This document shows positions 24,571 through 35,601 of a stretch of DNA of 64,000 nucleotides, in pieces; the first letter of the stretch is position 1, and every line of letters begins with the position of its first letter. The DNA lies in contig NZ_HE978567.1 in the NCBI RefSeq assembly GCF_000311825.1, positions 127,392-191,391 on the forward strand, in the 5' to 3' direction. A model generated the notes under the pieces. The model had not been told where the DNA came from. It searched no databases and saw only the letters and a program-made list of their open reading frames with translations. Both the position numbers and the translations under genes were made by a program. Source of the stretch: Peptoniphilus grossensis ph5. Its GTDB lineage: Bacteria > Bacillota > Clostridia > Tissierellales > Peptoniphilaceae.

Positions 24571-24933
24571 TTACTTACTTTTACTAACAAGTTTCTTAGG
24601 ACCTTTTCTTGTCCTAGCATTAGTCTTAGTTTTTTGTCCTCTTACAGGAAGACCCATTTTATGCCTTCTTCCACGATAACAGTTGATTTCACGAAGTCTC
24701 TTGATGCTCATTGCAACATCACGACGCAAATCACCTTCTACGTGGTATTTATCTATTTCATCTCTAATTTTAGCAAGTTCAGCTTCAGTCAAATCTTTAA
24801 CTCTTGTATCAAAATCAACGCCTGCAGCAGTTAAAATTGCTTGAGATCTAGGTTTTCCAATACCATAAATATAAGTGAGTCCGATTTCAACTCTCTTTTC
24901 TCTAGGTAAATCTACACCGGAAATTCTAGCCAT
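24571..24933 (-). CDS. rpsM: 30S ribosomal protein S13
   Basis: A 120-aa head protein that contacts the P-site tRNA and 5S side of L5. [21 protein letters not shown] and the basic C-terminal tail [14 protein letters not shown] are typical. It follows rpmJ with a small gap. Confidence 0.98.
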   Translation of the reverse strand: MARISGVDLPREKRVEIGLTYIYGIGKPRSQAILTAAGVDFDTRVKDLTEAELAKIRDEIDKYHVEGDLRRDVAMSIKRLREINCYRGRRHKMGLPVRGQKTKTNARTRKGPKKLVSKSK

Positions 24934-24944
24934 AATTACCTCCC

Positions 24945-25058
24945 TTATCCCTGTCTTTGTTTATGTTTCGGATTTTCACAGATTACCATTACTTTTCCGT
25001 TTCTCTTAATAATTTTGCACTTTTCGCACATCTTTTTTACAGATGGTCTTACTTTCAT
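24945..25058 (-). CDS. rpmJ: 50S ribosomal protein L36, zinc type
   Basis: A 37-aa protein: start [16 protein letters not shown] and end [13 protein letters not shown] and C..NPKH provide the zinc ligands, so this is the C+ form. The usual infA-rpmJ-rpsM order is kept, and the gene stands 11 bases before rpsM. RBS AGGAGG. Confidence 0.97.
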   Translation of the reverse strand: MKVRPSVKKMCEKCKIIKRNGKVMVICENPKHKQRQG

Positions 25059-25081
25059 TTAAATGCCTCCTAACCTTAGGA

Positions 25082-25300
25082 TTATTTCTTTCTCCAAGTT
25101 ATTCTTCCTCTTGTAAGATCATAAGGTGAAAGCTCAACTGTCACCTTATCACCAGGAAGAATTCTAATATAATTCATTCTCAATTTACCTGAAATATGAG
25201 CAAGTATGATATGTCCGTTTTCAAGTTCTACCTTGAAATGAGTGTTTGGAAGAGCGTCTACAACAACGCCTTCAACTTCGATTACATCTTCTTTAGCCAT
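25082..25300 (-). CDS. infA: Translation initiation factor IF-1
   Basis: A 72-aa OB-fold factor that binds the A site during initiation. [41 protein letters not shown] (in part) and [15 protein letters not shown] match the family. It lies between the KOW protein gene and rpmJ. Confidence 0.98.
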   Translation of the reverse strand: MAKEDVIEVEGVVVDALPNTHFKVELENGHIILAHISGKLRMNYIRILPGDKVTVELSPYDLTRGRITWRKK

Positions 25301-25318
25301 ATTATTAAGGATCCTCCT

Positions 25319-25573
25319 TTAGCTATAAGGTAATAGTTTCTTCCTAATATAAGAATCGCTTAGATCTTTAAGGTCAAGATCAATAATGTCCTTATAAATA
25401 TAAAGATGTTTTACCTTTTTTTTCTTTGGTCGATCTAGCTTTCTCAGTTTTCCATCAACAAGATAAAGGTAGTCTTTGTCGATAATATCAACTACCACAA
25501 AAACTTTTCCCTCATCTCTACCTTTTTTGGATCTTACAACTTGTCCCTTAAAAAGACTAAATGTATTATCCAT
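25319..25573 (-). CDS. KOW-domain RNA-binding protein (L14e-like)
   Basis: An 84-aa basic protein. FKGQVVRSKKGRDEGKVFVVVDI is the KOW segment; the remainder is basic and beta-rich. In many Firmicutes a protein of this type sits between map and infA. It likely binds rRNA or ribosomes, but the function is not known. Here it directly follows adk, since map is missing. Confidence 0.85.
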   Translation of the reverse strand: MDNTFSLFKGQVVRSKKGRDEGKVFVVVDIIDKDYLYLVDGKLRKLDRPKKKKVKHLYIYKDIIDLDLKDLSDSYIRKKLLPYS

Positions 25574-25576
25574 GAA

Positions 25577-26218
25577 CTATTCGAGACCATTAACTATATC
25601 TTCAAATACCTTGTCAATATCCTTAGCACCATCAATATCTACAAGAAGATTTTGTGCCCTGTAGTAATCAATAAGAGGTGCAGTTTGATCAAAGTAAACT
25701 GAAATTCTAGTTTTTACAGTTTCTTCAGTATCGTCATCTCTTTGAATAAGCTTAGTGCCATCCTTATCACAAATTCCTTCTTCCTTTGGAGGATTGAATT
25801 TAACATGATAAGTCATTCCACAAGTTTTACAAACTCGTCTTCCAACAGCTCTTTCTATTAAAATTTCAGGATCAACTGAAATATTAATAACCTTAGTTAA
25901 TTTGTCATTGTTCTTGTCTAAAATAGAGTCAAGACTAACAGCTTGAGCCACAGTTCTTGGAAAACCATCTAATAGAAATCCTTCTTTAGCATCAGCCTTG
26001 TTAAGTCTGTCTTCAACAAGGGCGATTACAAGATCATCAGGAACTAAAAGACCCTTGTCCATATAAGACTTAGCTTCTTTACCAAGTTCTGTATTGTTCT
26101 TAATATTTTCTCTAAAGATATCTCCAGTTGAAATGTGTGGAATATTGTATCTTTCAACAATATATTCAGCTTGTGTGCCTTTGCCGGCCCCTGGAGGTCC
26201 CAATATAACTAATTTCAT
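25577..26218 (-). CDS. adk: Adenylate kinase, zinc-lid form
   Basis: A 213-aa enzyme (ATP + AMP to 2 ADP). The P-loop GPPGAGKGTQ is at 7-16, the AMP motif is IPHISTGDIFRE, and DGFPRT is intact. The lid carries CKTCG and, after a gap, CDKDG, giving three cysteines and an aspartate as zinc ligands. It follows secY by 9 bases; the next gene in the usual order (map) is missing. Confidence 0.98.
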   Translation of the reverse strand: MKLVILGPPGAGKGTQAEYIVERYNIPHISTGDIFRENIKNNTELGKEAKSYMDKGLLVPDDLVIALVEDRLNKADAKEGFLLDGFPRTVAQAVSLDSILDKNNDKLTKVINISVDPEILIERAVGRRVCKTCGMTYHVKFNPPKEEGICDKDGTKLIQRDDDTEETVKTRISVYFDQTAPLIDYYRAQNLLVDIDGAKDIDKVFEDIVNGLE

Positions 26219-26227
26219 AAATGCCTC

Positions 26228-27508
26228 CTATTTATTCTTTAAGAAACCACGATAATTTCTCATGATTAATTGTTGTTCTAATACTCTATGAATTTCAAGT
26301 ACAACACCAACTACGATGATAATTGATGTACCACCATAATTAAATTGTAGGCCTGAAATAAGTGTTAGTATAGTTGGAAGAACTGCAAGTATAGAAAGTG
26401 CAATTGCTCCCGGCATAACCAATCTATTTAAAGTTCTGCCTAAATAATCGCTTGTAGGTTTTCCTGGTCTAATACCACTAATAAAACCACCATTAGCTTG
26501 AAGGTTTTTAGAGTATTCAACAGTGTTGAATTGGATTGTAGTGTAGAAGAATGTGAAGAATACAATAAGAATAACAGTAAATATTATATAAATCACAGCT
26601 CCAGGTCCTCCAGCAGGAGTTAACCATTTTTGAATCCAATTTCTAGTTGATTCACTTGTAAACATAGCAATAGTTGCTGGAATAGCAAGAAGTGAGTTGG
26701 CAAAGATAATTGGCATAACACCAGTCATCAAAACCTTAATAGGAATATGAGTAGCTTGTCCGCCATACATCTTTCTTCCTACAACTCTCTTTGCATATTG
26801 CACAGGGATTCTTCTCTCACCTTCCGTAAGTGTTACTACAAATACAACAATTGCAATAGCAATTATTACAAATAGCACTAAGAAGATTGGGCTAGATTTG
26901 CCTGCCTTTACAAGAGCAATAGATTGAGCTATATCAATTGGAAATCTTGAAACAATACCTGCAAAAATTAAAATTGAAATACCATTTCCGATTCCATGTT
27001 CAGTTATTTGTTCACCTATCCAAACAAGTATAGAAGTACCTGCTACTATTGATAGGATTATAGTTGTGTATTCAAGAGCACTTGTAGCATCGATTGCTTT
27101 TCTAAAGAAACCAAAAGTATAACCAATTGCTTGAACAAGAGCTATAGCAGTAGAAAGATATCTAGTATATTTAGCTATTGCCTTTCTACCAGTTTCCCCT
27201 TCCTTTGCAAGAGATTCCAATGAAGGAATGGCAATTGTCAAAAGTTGAAGAATAATTGATGCAGTAACATATGGATAAATGTTAGCAGCAAAAATTGTAA
27301 ATCGTCTAAAGTTACCTCCTGCCATTAAATCTAGGAAGGAGAAAATTGATCCGCCTGCTCCACTCATAAGTTGTGAAATAACTTGTGAGTTCATATAAGG
27401 AACGGCAATATGTGATCCAAGTCTATAAAGTAGAAGCATGAATAAAGTGAAAAGCATCTTCTTACGAAGAGATTCAATCTTCCATGCACTCTTAAAAGTG
27501 GATAGCAT
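26228..27508 (-). CDS. secY: Protein translocase channel SecY
   Basis: A 426-aa ten-helix membrane protein, the pore of the Sec translocon. SHIAVPYMN and the GIGNGISILIFAGIV segment near TM5 and the QFNTVEYSKNLQANGGFI (in part) are typical. The ATG at 27508 overlaps the rplO stop (TAATG) with GAGGTGA upstream; an ORF of nine extra codons is rejected. It is within the spc operon. Confidence 0.97.
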   Translation of the reverse strand: MLSTFKSAWKIESLRKKMLFTLFMLLLYRLGSHIAVPYMNSQVISQLMSGAGGSIFSFLDLMAGGNFRRFTIFAANIYPYVTASIILQLLTIAIPSLESLAKEGETGRKAIAKYTRYLSTAIALVQAIGYTFGFFRKAIDATSALEYTTIILSIVAGTSILVWIGEQITEHGIGNGISILIFAGIVSRFPIDIAQSIALVKAGKSSPIFLVLFVIIAIAIVVFVVTLTEGERRIPVQYAKRVVGRKMYGGQATHIPIKVLMTGVMPIIFANSLLAIPATIAMFTSESTRNWIQKWLTPAGGPGAVIYIIFTVILIVFFTFFYTTIQFNTVEYSKNLQANGGFISGIRPGKPTSDYLGRTLNRLVMPGAIALSILAVLPTILTLISGLQFNYGGTSIIIVVGVVLEIHRVLEQQLIMRNYRGFLKNK

Positions 27509-27957
27509 TAAATCACCTCGGCCTTTCCTCCGCAAGCCTCAATTTTTTCTTTAGCAGATTTTGAGAAATGCTGAGCTTTTACAGTAAGTTTTACATTTAA
27601 TTCACCATCTCCCAAAATTCTAATTCCGTCTTTAGCTTTACCAGCTTTGATAAATTTGTTTTCTATTAAGAATTCAGGAGTGATTTCAGTTCCTTCTTCA
27701 AATACATTAAGATCTGCTACGTTAATAACTGCATATTCTTTCTTGAAGATGTTAGTAAATCCTCTCTTTGGAAGACGTCTAAATAGTGGCATTTGTCCAC
27801 CTTCAAATCCAGGTCTTACTCCTCCGCCACTTCTAGCATTTTGTCCCTTGTGACCCTTGCCAGATGTTTTGCCAGTACCGGAACCTATTCCACGACCTAC
27901 TCTTTTTCTAGCTTTAACTCCGCCGCCTTCATTAGGTCTTAAGTCATGTAACTTCAT
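27508..27957 (-). CDS. rplO: 50S ribosomal protein L15
   Basis: A 149-aa protein: [22 protein letters not shown] at the start and the glycine-rich [19 protein letters not shown] stretch. The ATG at 27957 has GGAGGTG; three additional codons are rejected. Precedes secY, one-base overlap. Confidence 0.98.
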   Translation of the reverse strand: MKLHDLRPNEGGGVKARKRVGRGIGSGTGKTSGKGHKGQNARSGGGVRPGFEGGQMPLFRRLPKRGFTNIFKKEYAVINVADLNVFEEGTEITPEFLIENKFIKAGKAKDGIRILGDGELNVKLTVKAQHFSKSAKEKIEACGGKAEVI

Positions 27958-27970
27958 TAGGTACACCTCC

Positions 27971-28147
27971 TTATTCTACTACTTCGATCATATAATCGAC
28001 TTGCTTTAACATACCCCTGATTTGAGGTGTATCATTTTTTTCAATAACTTGATTTAACTTAGTAAATCCAAGTGCTTTTATTGTTTTTCTGTGTTTAGGT
28101 ACTTTGCCGATAGGACTTTTAACAAGTTTAATTTTAATTGTACTCAT
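27971..28147 (-). CDS. rpmD: 50S ribosomal protein L30
   Basis: A 58-aa protein ([19 protein letters not shown], ending with [10 protein letters not shown]), too short for the ORF scan. AGGAGG lies before the ATG. The position between rpsE and rplO is standard. Confidence 0.97.
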   Translation of the reverse strand: MSTIKIKLVKSPIGKVPKHRKTIKALGFTKLNQVIEKNDTPQIRGMLKQVDYMIEVVE

Positions 28148-28157
28148 GATTTTCCTC

Positions 28158-28664
28158 CTATCCTAAAATTTCATCCGCTGATTTATTTCTAAGTCTTGCA
28201 ACAGATTCAACAGTTTTAAGTTGTTTTAAACCTTCAATAGTTGCATTAACTGTGTTTCTTGGATTGTTTGTACCAATATTTTTAGTACGAATATCTGAAA
28301 TACCTGCAAGTTCACATACAGCACGAACTGCACCGCCTGCGATAACTCCTGTACCTTCTCTTGCTGGTTTTAAGAAAACTCTACCTGCACCATAAATTCC
28401 AGTAACTTGATGAGGAATAGAAGTGTTTAGTAGGTTTACTTTAATAAGATGTTTTTTAGCATCTTGTGTTGCTTTTCTAATAGCTTCAGGAACTTCAAGA
28501 GCCTTACCTGTACCTACACCAACGTGTCCGTTTCTGTCGCCAACTACTACAAGAGCTGAGAATCTAAAGTTTCTACCACCCTTAACTACTTTGGCAACTC
28601 TGTTTATAGATACAACTCTTTCTTCAAGATCAAGTTCTGCCGCATTTATTAATGAACGCTCCAT
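28158..28664 (-). CDS. rpsE: 30S ribosomal protein S5
   Basis: A 168-aa protein important for decoding fidelity. [20 protein letters not shown] and [20 protein letters not shown] match the family's RNA-binding and S5 C-terminal domains. Adjacent genes are rplR and rpmD. Confidence 0.98.
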   Translation of the reverse strand: MERSLINAAELDLEERVVSINRVAKVVKGGRNFRFSALVVVGDRNGHVGVGTGKALEVPEAIRKATQDAKKHLIKVNLLNTSIPHQVTGIYGAGRVFLKPAREGTGVIAGGAVRAVCELAGISDIRTKNIGTNNPRNTVNATIEGLKQLKTVESVARLRNKSADEILG

Positions 28665-28677
28665 TACTTCCTCCTTC

Positions 28678-29040
28678 TTAGAATTTTAGTCCGGCTTCTC
28701 TAGCTGCGTCAGCAAGTGCTTTGACTTTTCCGTGATAAACATAACCACTTCTATCAAAAACAACTTCTTCGATACCCTTTTCTTTTGCCTTATTAGCAAT
28801 AGAAGTACCAACAGCCTTTGCCGCTTCAATATTTCCAGTGTTTTCTAAATTCAATGACTTATCAAGAGTTGATGCACTTAATAAAGTGTTACCAGCCTCA
28901 TCATCAATAAGTTGAGCATAGATGTGCTTTGATGATCTGTAAACTGAAAGTCTTGGTCTCATAGCAGTACCGGAGATATGATTTCTAAGTCTTTTGTGTC
29001 TTTTTATTCTGTTTTCATTTTTATTAATCTTTTTTAACAC
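28678..29040 (-). CDS. rplR: 50S ribosomal protein L18
   Basis: A 120-aa 5S rRNA-binding protein. [20 protein letters not shown] and the end [20 protein letters not shown] are landmark segments. The N-terminal 20 residues are basic as expected. Confidence 0.98.
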   Translation of the reverse strand: MLKKINKNENRIKRHKRLRNHISGTAMRPRLSVYRSSKHIYAQLIDDEAGNTLLSASTLDKSLNLENTGNIEAAKAVGTSIANKAKEKGIEEVVFDRSGYVYHGKVKALADAAREAGLKF

Positions 29041-29055
29041 TTAAATTCTCCTCTC

Positions 29056-29592
29056 TTACTTACCAGTCTTACCAACTTTACGTCTTACATGTTCATCAGT
29101 GTATCTGATACCCTTCCCCTTATATGGTTCAGGTTCTCTGAAGCTTCTAATGAAAGCAGCATAAGCGCCAACTTGTTGTTTGTCATTGCCTCTTACGATA
29201 ATTGAGTTTGGAGCAGGAACTTCAACTTCAATACCTTCTGGATCTTCAAGATCTAGAGGATGTGAGAAACCTAAGTTAAGAGAAAGAACCTTTCCCTTCT
29301 TAGCAGCTCTGTATCCAGTTCCTATTATTTCAAGAGATTTTGTATAACCTTCTGTAACGCCAATTATCATATTGTAGATTAGAGTTCTAGTTAAACCGTG
29401 AAGTGCCTTAATTCTTTTAATTTCATTTGGTCTTTCTACAGTGAGAACTCCGTCATTTAATTCTATTTTTAAATCTTTATCGAAAGATTGTGTTAGTTCA
29501 CCCTTTGGTCCCTTAACAGTAACTGTTTGACCGTCAACTTTAACATCAACGCCCTTTGGGATTTCAATAGGTTTTTTGCCAATTCTTGACAT
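29056..29592 (-). CDS. rplF: 50S ribosomal protein L6
   Basis: A 178-aa protein of two similar domains, near the factor-binding site. [16 protein letters not shown] and the C-terminal [21 protein letters not shown] are diagnostic. RBS GGAGG. Confidence 0.98.
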   Translation of the reverse strand: MSRIGKKPIEIPKGVDVKVDGQTVTVKGPKGELTQSFDKDLKIELNDGVLTVERPNEIKRIKALHGLTRTLIYNMIIGVTEGYTKSLEIIGTGYRAAKKGKVLSLNLGFSHPLDLEDPEGIEVEVPAPNSIIVRGNDKQQVGAYAAFIRSFREPEPYKGKGIRYTDEHVRRKVGKTGK

Positions 29593-29606
29593 TTTTCACC
29601 TCCAAA

Positions 29607-30002
29607 TTACCAAACGTAGCAGATTACCTCTCCGCCAACTTTATCTTGTCTTGCTTTTTTATCTGTAATTATTCCCTTAGATGTAGAGATAATTGCAATT
29701 CCTAGTCCTCCAAGAACTTTAGGAACATCTTCGCACTTAACATAAACTCTAAGTCCCGGTTTAGATATTCTCTTTAAGCCAGAGATAACTTTTTCTCCGT
29801 CCTCTGAATACTTAAGATCAATCTTGATCATTCCTTGTTTGTCGTCTTCAACAACATCGAATCCTTTAATATAGCCTTCATCAAGAAGAATTTGAGCTAT
29901 TTCTCTTTTAATTTTAGAGCAAGGAATATCAACAGATTTGTGTCTTGCATTATTTGCATTTCTAATTCTTGATAGCATATCTGCAATTGGGTCTGTCATC
30001 AT
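29607..30002 (-). CDS. rpsH: 30S ribosomal protein S8
   Basis: A 131-aa central-domain rRNA-binding protein. [19 protein letters not shown] at the start and [20 protein letters not shown] near the end are typical. Two adjacent ATGs are available; the first is nine bases from AGGAGG and is used. Confidence 0.98.
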   Translation of the reverse strand: MMTDPIADMLSRIRNANNARHKSVDIPCSKIKREIAQILLDEGYIKGFDVVEDDKQGMIKIDLKYSEDGEKVISGLKRISKPGLRVYVKCEDVPKVLGGLGIAIISTSKGIITDKKARQDKVGGEVICYVW

Positions 30003-30031
30003 ATCAGTTTGCCTCCTTTCATCTAAGGCTT

Positions 30032-30217
30032 TTACCAGCTAGCTTTTCTTACGCCAGGAATTTGTCCCTTGTACGCAAGTTCTCTAAAGCATATTCTACA
30101 TATTCCATATTTTTGTAAAACAGCATGTGGTCTTCCACAGATTTTACATCTAGTATATTCACGAGAAGAATACTTTTGTTTCCTCTTTTGTTTTGCAATC
30201 ATTGATTTTTTTGCCAC
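30032..30217 (-). CDS. rpsZ: 30S ribosomal protein S14, zinc type
   Basis: A 61-aa protein with CKIC and CRIC zinc knuckle cysteines, the short zinc-binding form common in Firmicutes. It lies between rplE and rpsH. Confidence 0.97.
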   Translation of the reverse strand: MAKKSMIAKQKRKQKYSSREYTRCKICGRPHAVLQKYGICRICFRELAYKGQIPGVRKASW

Positions 30218-30228
30218 AATGTACCTCC

Positions 30229-30774
30229 TTAAGCCTTAGCAAAAGGCATTCCCATTTTGTCTAGGAATTCTTTAGCTTCTTCATCAGTATTAGCAGTAGT
30301 TACAATAACAATGTCCATTCCTCTAATAGCGTCAACCTTATCATATTCAATTTCAGGGAAGATAAGTTGTTCTTTAAGACCAAGGGCATAGTTTCCTCTA
30401 CCATCAAAAGCAGTAGGCTTAACACCTCTAAAGTCTCTAACTCTTGGAAGTGCAACATTCATTAATTTGTCTAAGAATTCATACATTCTTTGTCCTCTTA
30501 GAGTAACCTTAACACCAACATTTTGTCCTGCACGAAGTTTAAAGTTGGCAATTGATTTTCTTGCTTTAGTAACAACAGCCTTTTGACCAGCTATAGTAGT
30601 AAGTTCTTCTACTGCTGATTCAAGAGCCTTGTGGTTATCCTTAGCTTCACCAATACCTATGTTAATAGTGATTTTTTCAAGTTTCGGTACTTCCATAACA
30701 TTTCTATAGTTGAAATGTTCCATTAGGTGGCCCACAACTTCTGTCTTATATTTTTCTTGTAATCTTGAAGTCAT
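30229..30774 (-). CDS. rplE: 50S ribosomal protein L5
   Basis: A 181-aa 5S rRNA-binding protein. [35 protein letters not shown] and [20 protein letters not shown] are standard. It has the normal length. Confidence 0.98.
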   Translation of the reverse strand: MTSRLQEKYKTEVVGHLMEHFNYRNVMEVPKLEKITINIGIGEAKDNHKALESAVEELTTIAGQKAVVTKARKSIANFKLRAGQNVGVKVTLRGQRMYEFLDKLMNVALPRVRDFRGVKPTAFDGRGNYALGLKEQLIFPEIEYDKVDAIRGMDIVIVTTANTDEEAKEFLDKMGMPFAKA

Positions 30775-30785
30775 TATTCTACCCC

Positions 30786-31094
30786 CTATTTAATGTTCTT
30801 TCCGCTAGACTTTGCATATCTAACTTTTTTTCCGTCTTCAAATTTATAGCCAATTCTTGTAGCCTTTCCTGATGCACTGTCAAAGTACATAACATTAGAT
30901 ACATGAATTGGAGCTTCCATTTTTTCTATTCCACCTGGGTTTTGAGGTCCTCTAGGTTTAATGTGTTTAGTAACAATATTTACCTTTTCAACAACTACTA
31001 AATCTTTTTTAGGAATTGTTCTTAGGACTTTACCAGTTTTGCCTTTATCTTTTCCGGCTATAACTTTTACGATGTCATCTTTTTTAATTTTCAT
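30786..31094 (-). CDS. rplX: 50S ribosomal protein L24
   Basis: A 102-aa assembly-initiating protein with the KOW segment [20 protein letters not shown] and [20 protein letters not shown]. Order rplN-rplX-rplE is standard. Confidence 0.98.
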   Translation of the reverse strand: MKIKKDDIVKVIAGKDKGKTGKVLRTIPKKDLVVVEKVNIVTKHIKPRGPQNPGGIEKMEAPIHVSNVMYFDSASGKATRIGYKFEDGKKVRYAKSSGKNIK

Positions 31095-31108
31095 ATTACA
31101 CCTCCAAA

Positions 31109-31477
31109 TTATAGTACTTCCGGAGCTAGAGAAATAATCTTCATAAAGTTTCCAGCTCTTAGTTCTCTAGTTACAGGTCCAAAAATACGAGTGCCAACAG
31201 GGCTTCTATCATCTTTAATTACAACAGCAGCATTATCATCGAAGCTAATGTAAGATCCATCTTTTCTGCTGATACCCTTGTTTGTTCTAACAATAACTGC
31301 TTTTACAACAGCACCTTTTTTGACAACGCCACCGGGTGTTGCATTCTTCACAGAACACACTACAATATCTCCGATAGAAGCTGTCTTTCTATTAGTTCCA
31401 CCAAGGACTTTAATTACAGATAGTTCTCTTGCACCTGAATTGTCAGCAACACGCAATCTTGTTTCTTGTTGAATCAT
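31109..31477 (-). CDS. rplN: 50S ribosomal protein L14
   Basis: A 122-aa protein at the subunit interface: [20 protein letters not shown] and [20 protein letters not shown] are invariant landmarks. Follows rpsQ. Confidence 0.98.
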   Translation of the reverse strand: MIQQETRLRVADNSGARELSVIKVLGGTNRKTASIGDIVVCSVKNATPGGVVKKGAVVKAVIVRTNKGISRKDGSYISFDDNAAVVIKDDRSPVGTRIFGPVTRELRAGNFMKIISLAPEVL

Positions 31478-31500
31478 GTTATTCTCCTTTCAAGTTAAAA

Positions 31501-31755
31501 TTATTGAGCCTTTTCAATAATTTCTACAAGTCTCCATCTTTTATCTTTACTTAGTGGTCTAGTTTCCATAAGTTTTACGCGATCACCAATACCACATTCA
31601 TTATTTTCATCATGAGCCTTGAATTTAGTAGTCTTCTTAAATCTCTTTTTGTAAATTGGATGAGTTTTTAAAGTTTCAGTTTGAACTACAATAGTCTTAT
31701 CCATTTTATCACTTACTACAATTCCTGTTATAGTTTTTCTTGAATTTCTTTCCAT
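31501..31755 (-). CDS. rpsQ: 30S ribosomal protein S17
   Basis: An 84-aa protein ([40 protein letters not shown]). The ATG at 31755 follows the rpmC stop and has AGGAGG upstream; 11 extra codons are rejected. Confidence 0.97.
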   Translation of the reverse strand: MERNSRKTITGIVVSDKMDKTIVVQTETLKTHPIYKKRFKKTTKFKAHDENNECGIGDRVKLMETRPLSKDKRWRLVEIIEKAQ

Positions 31756-31759
31756 GAGA

Positions 31760-31966
31760 TTAAGCCTCCTTTCCAACTTCAAGTTCACGTTCTCTAATGA
31801 TCGTTTTAACTCTTGCTATATCTCTTTTAACACTTTTAATACTTGATGGATTGTCAAGTTGACCAGTGGCCAATCTGAATCTCAAATTAAAAAGTTCATT
31901 TTTAAGTTCAATAACTTTCTTATTTAAATCTTCGCTTGACATCTTGCGAATTTCATTAGCCTTCAT
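31760..31966 (-). CDS. rpmC: 50S ribosomal protein L29
   Basis: A 68-aa protein at the exit tunnel, docking site of SRP and trigger factor: [20 protein letters not shown] and [20 protein letters not shown]. The ATG at 31966 is preferred; it overlaps rplP by 11 nt. Confidence 0.96.
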   Translation of the reverse strand: MKANEIRKMSSEDLNKKVIELKNELFNLRFRLATGQLDNPSSIKSVKRDIARVKTIIRERELEVGKEA

Positions 31967-32387
31967 TTGAGTCACCATCCTTATCTTTCATAACGAATTT
32001 AGTTCTCACAGGGAGTTTCATAGATGCAAGTCTCATAGCTTCTCTTGCAACATCTTCAGAAACACCGCCCATTTCAAATAAAATTCTTCCTGGTTTAACT
32101 ACTGCAACCCAATACTCTGGAGCACCTTTACCGGAACCCATACGAGTTTCAGCAGGTTTTTCAGTAACAGGTTTGTCTGGGAAAATCTTAATCCAGATAT
32201 TTCCACCTCTACGAATATATCTTGTCATAGCACGACGTGCTGCTTCTATTTGATTTGAAGTTATCCAACAAGGTTCTAAAGCTTTTATACCATATTCGCC
32301 GTATGCAAGCTCATTACCACGCATAGCCTTGCCCTTCATTCTGCCTCTGTGAACTTTACGATATTTTACTCTCTTAGGCATCAACAT
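31956..32387 (-). CDS. rplP: 50S ribosomal protein L16
   Basis: A 143-aa protein near the A-site: [20 protein letters not shown] and [20 protein letters not shown] are landmarks. The last 11 nt overlap the rpmC start. Confidence 0.98.
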   Translation of the reverse strand: MLMPKRVKYRKVHRGRMKGKAMRGNELAYGEYGIKALEPCWITSNQIEAARRAMTRYIRRGGNIWIKIFPDKPVTEKPAETRMGSGKGAPEYWVAVVKPGRILFEMGGVSEDVAREAMRLASMKLPVRTKFVMKDKDGDSNEG

Positions 32388-32404
32388 GACTATTCCTCCC
32401 TTCT

Positions 32405-33169
32405 TTAAGACTCTTTATTTTTATTGTCTCTTCTATTATTTCTATTAAAATTATTGTTTCTATTATCGCGTCTCTTGCGGTTTCTGTTATCTCTATTGTC
32501 TCTATTGTCTCTAGGTTTTCTTCTTGAATCTTCTCTTAGTTCAGGAAGAACTTCGCCCTTATAAAGCCAAACTTTAACGCCAAGCTTACCATAAGTAGTA
32601 TCAGCTTCAGCGAAACCGTAGTCGATATCAGCTCTTAATGTTTGAAGAGGAATAGTTCCTTCAGAATAACCTTCAGTTCTTGCCATATCTGCACCGCCAA
32701 CACGGCCTGATACAGAAGTCTTAATACCAAGAGCTCCTTGACGCATAGTTCTTTGGATAGCTTGTTTCATTGCACGTCTAAATGCAACTCTTCTTTCAAG
32801 AGATTCAGCAATAGCTTCAGCAACGATTTGTGCGTCTAAATCTTGGTTCTTAATTTCTTCAACATTTATTACAACAGATTTATTTGTTAGCTTTTCAATT
32901 TCAGCTCTAAGTTCTTCAACTCCAGCGCCACCACGGCCAATAACCATACCTGGTTTAGCTGTGTGAATTGAAACTTTAACTCTGTTAGCAGCTCTTTCGA
33001 TTTCAATTTTAGAAATACCTGCAGTATAGAGTTTTTTCTTAACATATTTTCTAATATTGTTGTCTTCAACTAAAAGATCGGCAAAATTTTTCTTGTCTGC
33101 ATACCATTTTGAATCCCAATCTTTGATTACTCCAACACGAAGTCCATGTGGGTTTACTTTTTGGCCCAT
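32405..33169 (-). CDS. rpsC: 30S ribosomal protein S3 with Asn/Arg-rich C-terminal tail
   Basis: A 254-aa mRNA-entry protein. The start [20 protein letters not shown], the KH domain ([17 protein letters not shown]) and the C-terminal [20 protein letters not shown] are typical. The last 40 residues are an added low-complexity tail built from repeated DNR units ([15 protein letters not shown]...). This tail is encoded by short tandem repeats and extends beyond most family members; it probably makes extra rRNA or mRNA contacts. Confidence 0.97.
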   Translation of the reverse strand: MGQKVNPHGLRVGVIKDWDSKWYADKKNFADLLVEDNNIRKYVKKKLYTAGISKIEIERAANRVKVSIHTAKPGMVIGRGGAGVEELRAEIEKLTNKSVVINVEEIKNQDLDAQIVAEAIAESLERRVAFRRAMKQAIQRTMRQGALGIKTSVSGRVGGADMARTEGYSEGTIPLQTLRADIDYGFAEADTTYGKLGVKVWLYKGEVLPELREDSRRKPRDNRDNRDNRNRKRRDNRNNNFNRNNRRDNKNKES

Positions 33170-33180
33170 TCTCTACCTCC

Positions 33181-33516
33181 TTACTCTCTTTCTGCTACTA
33201 CAACGCCAATGTGACTTGATCTTTTAAGGATTGGATAAGCCATACCCTTAGCCTTAGGACGAAATCTCTTCATAGTAGGTCCGTCATTAGCGTATGCTTT
33301 CTTCACATAAAGATCGCTTCTGTCTAAATTAAGGTTGTTTTCAGCATTAGCTACAGCTGATTTTAATACCTTATAGAGTTCATGAGCTCCCCTCTTATTA
33401 GTAAACTTTAAAATAGAGAGGGCCTCATCAACGCTTTTGCCGCGTATTTCAGCGCAAATATAATTCACCTTAAGAGGTGATATTCTTACATATTTTGCAA
33501 TTGCTTGTGCTTGCAT
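33181..33516 (-). CDS. rplV: 50S ribosomal protein L22
   Basis: A 111-aa protein of the exit tunnel: [20 protein letters not shown] and [20 protein letters not shown]. Start is at the ATG with AGGAGG upstream. Confidence 0.98.
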   Translation of the reverse strand: MQAQAIAKYVRISPLKVNYICAEIRGKSVDEALSILKFTNKRGAHELYKVLKSAVANAENNLNLDRSDLYVKKAYANDGPTMKRFRPKAKGMAYPILKRSSHIGVVVAERE

Positions 33517-33527
33517 TTTAACCCTCC

Positions 33528-33812
33528 TTATTTAACTGTTGTGCTCTTTTCGCTCTTGCCGCCGTGGCCTCTATATGTTCTTGTTGGAACAAATTCACCT
33601 AATTTATGTCCTACCATGTCTTCAGTAATATATACTGGCACATGTTTTCTGCCGTCATGAACAGCAATTGTGTGTGAAACAAATTCAGGGAAAATAGTTG
33701 AGCGACGAGACCAAGTTTTAATTACTTTCTTTTCATTTTTTTCATTAAGCTCGTCAACCTTCTTTAGAAGGTGTTCATCAGCAAATGGTCCTTTTTTTAT
33801 TGATCTACTCAT
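33528..33812 (-). CDS. rpsS: 30S ribosomal protein S19
   Basis: A 94-aa head protein: [20 protein letters not shown] and [20 protein letters not shown] are landmarks. It precedes rplV by 11 bases. Confidence 0.98.
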   Translation of the reverse strand: MSRSIKKGPFADEHLLKKVDELNEKNEKKVIKTWSRRSTIFPEFVSHTIAVHDGRKHVPVYITEDMVGHKLGEFVPTRTYRGHGGKSEKSTTVK

Positions 33813-33824
33813 TATACCCTCCGA

Positions 33825-34655
33825 TTACTTAGTTCTTCTTCTTACTATATACATATCAGATTTTTTAGATTTCTTTCTAGTCTTAAGTCCTAGAGCTTTC
33901 TTGCCCCAAGGAGTCATAGGTGAAGGTCTACCTACTGGAGTTCTACCTTCTCCACCACCATGAGGGTGATCAACAGGGTTCATTGCAGATCCTCTAACAT
34001 GAGGTCTGTTTCCAAGATATCTGCTCTTACCTGCTTTACCTAAAGTGATAAGTTCATGAGAAATATTTCCAACTTGTCCAATAGTTGCCTTACATCTTTG
34101 GTTAACTAATCTAAATTCACCTGAAGGAAGTCTAAGTTGAGCATATTTTCCTTCTTTTGCCATAAGTTGAGCTGATGATCCAGCACTTCTTGCAATTTGA
34201 CCGCCCTTTCCAGGAGTCATTTCGATGTTGTGAACAGTAGTACCAACAGGGATATCAGCAAGCATTAGTGCATTACCAACTTTGATATCTGCATCTGATC
34301 CTGATTCTACAATATCGCCAACCTTAAGTCCGTTAGGTTGAATGATGTATCTCTTTTCACCATCAGCATAAGATAAAAGTGCAATGTAAGCAGTTCTATA
34401 TGGATCATATTCAATAGCTTGTACTTTTGCAGGAATATTGTCTTTATCTCTTTTTAAATCTATAATTCTATATTTTCTCTTAACTCCGCCGCCTCTATGT
34501 CTACTAGTAATTCTACCTTGAGAATTTCTACCGGCAGTTTTACTGAAGCTAACTAGAAGAGATTTTTCAGGTGTAGTCTTAGTAATCTCATCGAAAGTAG
34601 CAACAGTCATCTTTCTACGGGCAGGAGTTGTAGGTTTAAATCCTCTAATCGCCAT
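33825..34655 (-). CDS. rplB: 50S ribosomal protein L2
   Basis: A 276-aa protein essential for peptidyl-transferase. [40 protein letters not shown] and [20 protein letters not shown] (key histidine) are conserved. Confidence 0.99.
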   Translation of the reverse strand: MAIRGFKPTTPARRKMTVATFDEITKTTPEKSLLVSFSKTAGRNSQGRITSRHRGGGVKRKYRIIDLKRDKDNIPAKVQAIEYDPYRTAYIALLSYADGEKRYIIQPNGLKVGDIVESGSDADIKVGNALMLADIPVGTTVHNIEMTPGKGGQIARSAGSSAQLMAKEGKYAQLRLPSGEFRLVNQRCKATIGQVGNISHELITLGKAGKSRYLGNRPHVRGSAMNPVDHPHGGGEGRTPVGRPSPMTPWGKKALGLKTRKKSKKSDMYIVRRRTK

Positions 34656-34673
34656 TTTAATACCTCCTACTTA

Positions 34674-34961
34674 TCAAATAGAATCAAAAAATTCTATTGG
34701 TTCTGAGTCATCAGTAAGTTTAACTATAGCCTTTTTCCATGAAGGACGTCTTCCTTGATGAACTCCTTGTCTCTTTAATTTTCCACGCATATTCATTGTA
34801 TATACTTTTTCAACCTTAACGCCGAAGATTTCTTCAACAGCTGCTCTGATTTCAGGCTTAGTGGCATCCTTTGGCACTTCAAAAGTGTACTTATTTTCTG
34901 CCATCATGTCCATACTTTGTTCAGTAACTAAAGGTCTTTTAATAATGTCAAATTTATTCAT
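34674..34961 (-). CDS. rplW: 50S ribosomal protein L23
   Basis: A 95-aa exit-tunnel protein, a trigger-factor docking site: [20 protein letters not shown] and [20 protein letters not shown]. Its ATG overlaps the rplD stop. Confidence 0.98.
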   Translation of the reverse strand: MNKFDIIKRPLVTEQSMDMMAENKYTFEVPKDATKPEIRAAVEEIFGVKVEKVYTMNMRGKLKRQGVHQGRRPSWKKAIVKLTDDSEPIEFFDSI

Positions 34962-35584
34962 CAGTTAAAAACCTCCTCAACAACATCAAGTGCAGCCTTA
35001 GTGATAATTAAGTTATCGTATTTTAATAAATCATAAACATTAATATCAGTAGCTCTTGATGTCTTTACACCAGCGATATTTCTTGCAGCTCTTTGAACAT
35101 CTTTTTCGTCGTCATTAACAACTACAAGAGCCTTTCCTCCTGCCTTAATATCCTTTAAGATGTTGGCGAAAATCTTTGTCTTTGGTTCTTCCATAGTTAA
35201 TTTGTCAACAAGGATTATTTCACCATCTTGTAATTTTGTAGTAAGAACTGATCTAAGAGCAGCTCTTCTAGTTTTCTTAGGAGTTGTGTAAGAGTAATCT
35301 CTAGGTTTCTTAGCGAAAACAACTCCGCCGCCTCTCCATTGAGGTGATCTAATGGAACCTTGTCTTGCACGACCAGTTCCCTTTTGTCTCCAAGGTTTTC
35401 TTCCGCCGCCACGCACTTCAGCACGAGTCTTAGCAGAGTGAGTACCTTGTCTATTATTAGCCAAAATATTTTTAACAACTAAATAAACAGCATGAGTGCT
35501 TACAGGAGCATCAAATAGCCCTTCACTTAGTTCGACTTCTTCAACAGGATTTCCCTTAATGTCAATCATTTGAATTTTAGGCAT
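34961..35584 (-). CDS. rplD: 50S ribosomal protein L4
   Basis: A 207-aa protein. [20 protein letters not shown] and [20 protein letters not shown] make the extended loop. In E. coli L4 represses its own S10 operon by binding its leader; whether it does so here is not known. Confidence 0.98.
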   Translation of the reverse strand: MPKIQMIDIKGNPVEEVELSEGLFDAPVSTHAVYLVVKNILANNRQGTHSAKTRAEVRGGGRKPWRQKGTGRARQGSIRSPQWRGGGVVFAKKPRDYSYTTPKKTRRAALRSVLTTKLQDGEIILVDKLTMEEPKTKIFANILKDIKAGGKALVVVNDDEKDVQRAARNIAGVKTSRATDINVYDLLKYDNLIITKAALDVVEEVFN

Positions 35585-35601
35585 TTCTTTACCTCCCTAT
35601 C

